A program made the position numbers and the translations under genes. Below are positions 59,322 through 64,000 of a DNA stretch of 64,000 nucleotides, one piece after another (within the stretch, counting starts at the first letter, position 1; every line of letters begins with the position of its first letter). The stretch is from Tetradesmus obliquus (Eukaryota; Chlorophyta; Chlorophyceae; Sphaeropleales; Scenedesmaceae). The notes beneath the pieces are model-generated. The model did not search any database. It was not told where the DNA came from and worked only from the letters and a program-made list of their open reading frames with translations. Location: positions 2,276,501 to 2,340,500 of the forward strand of contig CP126201.1 in NCBI GenBank assembly GCA_030272155.1, in the 5' to 3' direction.

Positions 59322-62300
59322 AGCAGAATGATGCGGATGTGCGGAGAGGGATGTGGCGCTGTTTGTGCGGAGCATGTGCGGCTGCGGCTCTGTGAGTGCC
59401 TGCTTGTGAGTGCAGACGCAGCAGGGCTCTGCCATGCGGGCATGATGCCTCCCTTATGCAGCAGAGCTGGCCTGATCCTGTGGATTGTTTTTAGAGTATG
59501 TCTGGAGTGGTTTTTGGGTAACCGGGTGAAGGTGGACCCCAGCTAGGCTGGTGTGGGAAACAGGGAGCTTCTGCTCAGTGCGGGTGGTGTGGTCGGATGC
59601 AGCTGCGTAGCATTGGAGTGACTTCTGCTGCGCTGGCCTGCAGCCTTGGCTCTGGCACAAGCTAAGCAGCTGCATCAATGAGCTGCTGGGAGGTTCACAG
59701 TGCGGCTAATCATGCGTGTCTTTGTGCGTGTACTGCAATGCAAGAGGAGAGACTGAGCACGATGCGTAGCGTGTGAGGGCTGACGCAGCAATCCCTTGAG
59801 CTGTGACGGACGTGTCACACTGCGCGCCATTGTATCTGTGCTGCGCTGCTGTAGCAAATCAGTAGCAGTTACAGCTGTGAGGAACAGCTGCTACTTGCAC
59901 AGAGCAGCAGGGGCTGTGGGACAGCACCCCTGCTTGCTGCAATCCCTCCGTTTCAGGGAAATCTTGTTGCTTGAGCATGCTGGGCGCTACAGCTGTGGGT
60001 ATCTGCTGTGCCGTATGCTGTCATGCATCACGTGCTTTATATCAGTAGGACTCTTGTGTGTTGTGCCGAAAGCCTCTTGAGCTGCACAATGATTGCACAG
60101 GAAGTGCGCGGGTCTTTGGAGCGACGGCTGTAGCAATGCAGCGGCTCAACTTTCTTATCAGTTGTTTACCGAGCCAATGCCGTTTGCCGCGTTTTGTTGC
60201 AACAGTTGTCTGCGTCTGTTTGTTCCTCCCTGTTGCTTGCAAGTTGCTGTGCTGCAGGCACAGCCAGTGTCCACACTGTTATTATCCTGACCTGTTGTAC
60301 TTTTGCTGTTGTACATTACTCGTCCGCGTTGCTGAGTAGTACTATGTCTGTGGCAACAAAGGAAGCAAGGCAGTTCGCTGCTTCCTGACTTGTTGTGTGA
60401 CAGTAGCCGCTGACCCGGCAGCAGCAGCAGCAGCAGCAGCGGCTGCAACTCATGCAGATCTTGATTGACAGCTTGTATTGCTGTTTTGTGGAGGTTGCAG
60501 CTGCTGCGTCCTGCTGATGTGTGCAGCAGTTTGTGTTTGGCAACCAACGCATTACGATGGGTTGCAAAGGGCACACTCCCTATGTTTGCTGTTGTGTCCC
60601 GGGCACTCTACCTCGTCTCCACTATGATGATGCATGCGGCCCTGTATGATGCTGCTGATGATGTTGTGCCGGCTGTTCATTAAAACCAGCTGTCTGGTTT
60701 TGTTTCGTTTTATTGGTTTTGCTCAAGTTATAACAGGCAGCTTAACCTGCACAGTTTCAGCTGTGCGGCTGCTTGGCGTGTACTTGGACCGCTTTGTACA
60801 CTAGAACCCTCTTGTGTGATCTGAGATCTCTGATCTCTTAAGAGAGCGGCATGCGTTATAACGTCATTTGCCAATCTTGTACATTGATGGCTTCTGACTG
60901 TTGGTGTGGAACGGTTGAGCTTTGTAGCGGACAAAACCTTGTAGGTTTTGCATTGGTGGACACACAGGTTTGGTGGGCTGTTGGGCAGCCTGATCAACCC
61001 TGCAGTCATCATCCGCTGTAGCCAAAGCATGTTTGGCAGCACTTGCGCGGGCGGCTGCTGGCGCTGACAGCAGCAGCAGCTGCTGCTTGGTTGTGATATG
61101 CAGCCAAGACTGCTTGCATCGCATGGTAGCTGTGCAGTAGCGTGCGCAGCAGCTGGTGCACATGAAGCACGATTGCGGCGTCGAGCGGTGCAATATAAAA
61201 TTGGTACAACGTGCAAGCAGGTCAATCATTCCAAGTATAATGCAGCATAATGAGTACTACTTGCAGTATGTATGCTTGCTGGATCTTTCTTACGCCATAA
61301 ACCCGAGACTGGCTGATACAGCATGCTATGGCCAGGGTCGGTCATTCAGCCGCAACGTTGCTGCTGGCTGTCTCAGTGCCTTGTGTTCTGGGACTGGTGT
61401 AACCATATGCGCAAGTCACTGATGTCAATGATCTCGCATGCCAAGCAGGACTTGGGGGGGCCCTTCCAGATATGTGAGTGAGCACAATGTTGCATGCGGC
61501 TATTGTCACCGAATGTATTGTCTTCCCTGCAATCCATTATAGTGCCAAGCATGACTTGGTGGGCTGCCGAAAAGAGACAGTTGCCAGGTTGCACTGCGAG
61601 GCATCCTTTAAGTTTGAAATCATCAGCCTCCAGCTAGAAAGTGGCTCACCACCGCTGATTTGAGCTCATAAACAAACCCACGTGAATTCGCAAGCGCTTC
61701 GTAACAAATGCCTCGGACATAATGCTGCCAAATGCCACCCAAGTTTGCGCCGCACAGGTGGCTCGCCGTTCTCAGGTCATGGCCAATCAGTGCTGCTGTC
61801 GCCTGCGCCACCTGCTGCCATGGCCATGGCGTACTCACTGACAAACAGAAAACAACTCCAGCTTAATGTACAGATGTGCAGAATAGACTGAAGGGTGCCT
61901 GCCGATGGAGGTGCCTCTGGCAAAGCCGCCATCGAGGTTTAGCCTGCCATGCCGGCAAAGTTGCTGCCGCAGCAAAAGCCTTTTGCGGCACTTGCTGGCT
62001 AGATGATAGATGATTCCCCATGCTTGGGTGCTACGTGTGCAGACATGAGCAAACAAGCAACCAACCAACCCAAGTATTGCAGGAGATGACTATTTGTGAA
62101 CAGCTGCATGCAAATTGCTGGTGACCAGCGATATGACGGATAGCAAACATCTCAGGTTTCACTGAGTCTGCTGCTGAGCAGTCGCACCAAGCCCAGCTGT
62201 ACAGGACACGCACACACAACACACACCTGAGTTGGTGCAGCAGCACAAAGGTTGCGCCTGGCACTTCAAGCCACCAATTGCAGGCCCCACAAGCAATGCA

Positions 62301-62546
62301 GGCAGTGCTGACAAACCTTGTAGTAAGTGGCATAAACAGTGCACACAGGTGCTTAGTGACAGTCTGCTGTGACAGAGCTGCTCTGCATGGCCCCTCTTGG
62401 TTTTGTGAGAACACCATACACAACAATCCTCAAGATATGTCCATGCACAGCACAGATCAGCACCCAGCTTCATCACACCATGCATCACAGCATGGTCTTG
62501 CGCCGCGCATCACATAATGGTCTTGCACAGCGCATTGTACCATGCA
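59322..62546. other. Gene-poor stretch between clpX and the low-complexity gene
   Basis: No gene recognised on either strand. The beginning should be clpX 3' UTR. A dispersed repeat copy lies at 61194. Near 62475-62575 a word of about 30 bp (CATGCATCACAGCATGGTCTTG) recurs two to three times in tandem. Confidence 0.4.
61194..61260. repeat. Dispersed repeat, copy 2 of 2
   Basis: Positions 61194-61229 match 41021-41056 base for base in the same orientation. After a 12-bp insertion the match resumes (GCAGCATAATGAGTACT). Flanks on both outer sides are unrelated. Confidence 0.85.
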
Positions 62547-63577
62547 TCACAGCATGGTCTTGCGCCGCACATTGCTCAGTGATGGCAGCAGCCCTGCAGC
62601 AAAAGTGCCAACAGCACTGCCAGCCTGCTGCTGCTGCTGCCCGCGGCCAGCCACGCTGCTGCCATCACCGCTGCCAGTCCTCCCCCTCAGCTGCCGCAGT
62701 GACTGTTGCTGCTGCTGCAGTGCAGTACTGCTGCTATACCCAGCAGCAAGCTGGCTTGCAGCAGTAGCAACCCCACCATGCAGCGCAACTGACAGAACCA
62801 CAGACCTGCTGGCCCCCTGTGCAGCCGCAGTGCTGGTGCTGCTGCTGCCGCCAAGGCCACCTGCTGCCAGCTTCACTGGTGTCACTGCAGAAACAGCAGC
62901 CGACCTCAAGCTGCTTAACACATCAAAATGCGGCTCTGATGCTGCTCTACCCTGGCTTACAAGCACAATGGGGTTCGCACTCAAAACCCTGCTGCCATGC
63001 TTGTTCCAGGCTGATGCATTCAGTGCAGCCCCGTCAGCAGCAGCAGCTGCTGCTGCTGCTGCTGCTGCTGTGTCAAACAGCGGGCTAGCGCTCCTACTGT
63101 TGCCAGCACTCAACAGCATCGGACCCTGTGTAGCAGCAGCAGCACTGCTCTTTGCAGATCCACTGCTTGCTAGCTGCACTGCCTGAAAGCTGCTGCCAAG
63201 CACTCCACGGCCAGCAGCAGCAGCAGCAGCAGCAGGTTTCAGGAACTCCAAGCTCTCATGCAAGCTGCTGACGCCAGTTCTGGCCCTGTGCTGGCGGCTG
63301 CCATGTGGCATGACAGCTGCAAAGCTGGCAGCGGCACGGCTGCCTGCTACTGGGCTGCTGCTGCTGCTGTTTGGTGAGGCTGCTGGCTTGGGACTGGGAC
63401 TTCTGCTGAGGATTGGGATCACCCTGCCTCCAGCTGCTGCTGCTGCTGCTGCTGCTGCTGCAGCAGCAGCTGACACGTCCTCTGCTGCTTGAAACTGCTG
63501 CCTGCCTGGCAACACAACAGCAGCAGAGGTGAAGCCAGCATCTGGAGCTGACAGGCGAGGTCTGCGAACATCCTGTA

Positions 63578-63636
<59 letters not shown>

Positions 63637-63968
63637 ATCCCATCACTGCTGCTGAGCCGTGGGCGCAGCAGCAGTGCGGACTGCATCCTCGTTGTGCCAC
63701 CTGTGGGCGTAAGCACCGTGCTGCCGCTGCTGCTATTGTTGCGGCTGCTGCTGCTGCTGCTGCTGCCGTCAGCACTGTGACGCATCAGCAGCAGGTTCCC
63801 AGCTGATGCACAGCCGATATGGTCAAACTCTGCGGCTGCCGCCCTGATTCTGCCTGGTTGCCTGTTACTGCTGCCATCAGCGGCAGCAGCAGCAGCAGCA
63901 GCATCACTGTCAAGCATACTATATTCAACATTGGCTGCAGTAGAGCTGCTGCCAGCACTGCCGTCCAT
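62547..63968 (-). CDS. Low-complexity Ser/Ala/Gln-rich protein, probable 3' exon
   Basis: An open frame of 473 codons reads from 63968 to a stop at 62547 and ends SNVRRKTML. It contains 19 consecutive Gln coded by a pure CAG run, several Ala runs, and Ser runs. Between them are less repetitive blocks such as HGSRQHRARTGVSSLHESLE, GRVIPILSRSPSPKPA and SRVLSANPIVLVSQGR. The motif RPRLS occurs twice (RPRLSSSDG and RPRLSAPDAG). The sequence just before the ATG reads as an acceptor (ACACCAG), with an in-frame stop a little upstream, so this is probably the last exon of a gene extending past the window. No known domain is visible; function unknown. Confidence 0.6.
63579..63635 (+). repeat. Pure (CTG)19 microsatellite
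   Basis: Nineteen perfect CTG units on the plus strand, read as polyglutamine by the minus-strand gene. It is the longest pure trinucleotide run I see in the window. Confidence 0.95.
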
Positions 63969-64000
63969 CTGGTGTACCTTCAGAGCAGCGACATCTGTTG

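Noticed and set aside
62542..63186. Plus-strand frame opposite the low-complexity gene
   Set aside because: Complement of CAG/GCA repeats giving Cys/Leu/Ala text; the minus-strand frame is longer and has a better amino-acid mix.

Overview
This window reads as nuclear DNA of a green alga. The genes are intron-dense with short spliceosomal introns. Two encoded enzymes look chloroplast-targeted (UDP-sulfoquinovose synthase for sulfolipid, DapB for lysine), as does ribosomal protein L10. There is a plant-type class XI myosin alongside a cyclic-nucleotide-regulated AGC kinase of the flagellate/algal kind, and CAG/CTG runs are everywhere. A chlorophycean alga (Scenedesmus/Raphidocelis-like) is my inference; no marker fixes the species.

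Layout, left to right. 0.9-2.7 kb (-): part of a guanylate-binding-protein-like GTPase. 3.0-6.0 kb (-): exons of a gene I cannot name. 8.0-21.6 kb (-): a class XI myosin, reconstructed as 26 phase-consistent exons and 1682 codons plus stop. 22.6-27.2 kb (+): 4-hydroxy-tetrahydrodipicolinate reductase (334 aa). 29.2-31.3 kb (-): a CAX-interacting-protein-4-like zinc-knuckle protein (241 aa). 31.6-37.2 kb (+): SQD1 (478 aa). 38.3 kb: tRNA-Val(CAC). 39-42.5 kb (-): scattered unassigned coding-like exons. 42.6-48.8 kb (-): a cGMP-dependent-type protein kinase. 49.8-52.9 kb (-): plastid L10 (258 aa). 53.1-59.3 kb (+): ClpX (632 aa). 62.5-64.0 kb (-): a low-complexity protein running towards the window end. 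Three divergent pairs (myosin/dapB, CXIP4/SQD1, L10/ClpX) share intergenic promoters of about 990, 310 and 270 bp. The genes are otherwise functionally unrelated, as expected for a eukaryotic chromosome.

The most striking signal is not a gene. In every gene I could reconstruct, exon edges are copied in tandem into the neighbouring intron. Each copy carries 35-100 nt of exon end, its splice site and flanking intron, usually repeated every 100-150 bp. Copies of an exon's 5' edge sit upstream of the real exon, and copies of its 3' edge sit downstream. Only one copy, the one attached to the full exon, keeps the reading frame. Examples are 12 copies at about 118 bp in dapB, 5 copies at 145-146 bp in the myosin, 3 at 109 bp in clpX, and 3 to 4 each in SQD1, PKG, L10 and GBP. 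I counted more than 25 such arrays in 64 kb. They give many decoy splice sites and may be a genome-wide process in this lineage. I know of no named description of it.

Limits: exon borders come from reading splice sites, codon phase and remembered family conservation, with no transcript data. Phase closes exactly for the myosin, DapB, CXIP4-like, SQD1, L10 and ClpX models, so these are strong. The first exon of PKG and the N-terminus and C-terminus of the GBP-like gene are not resolved.
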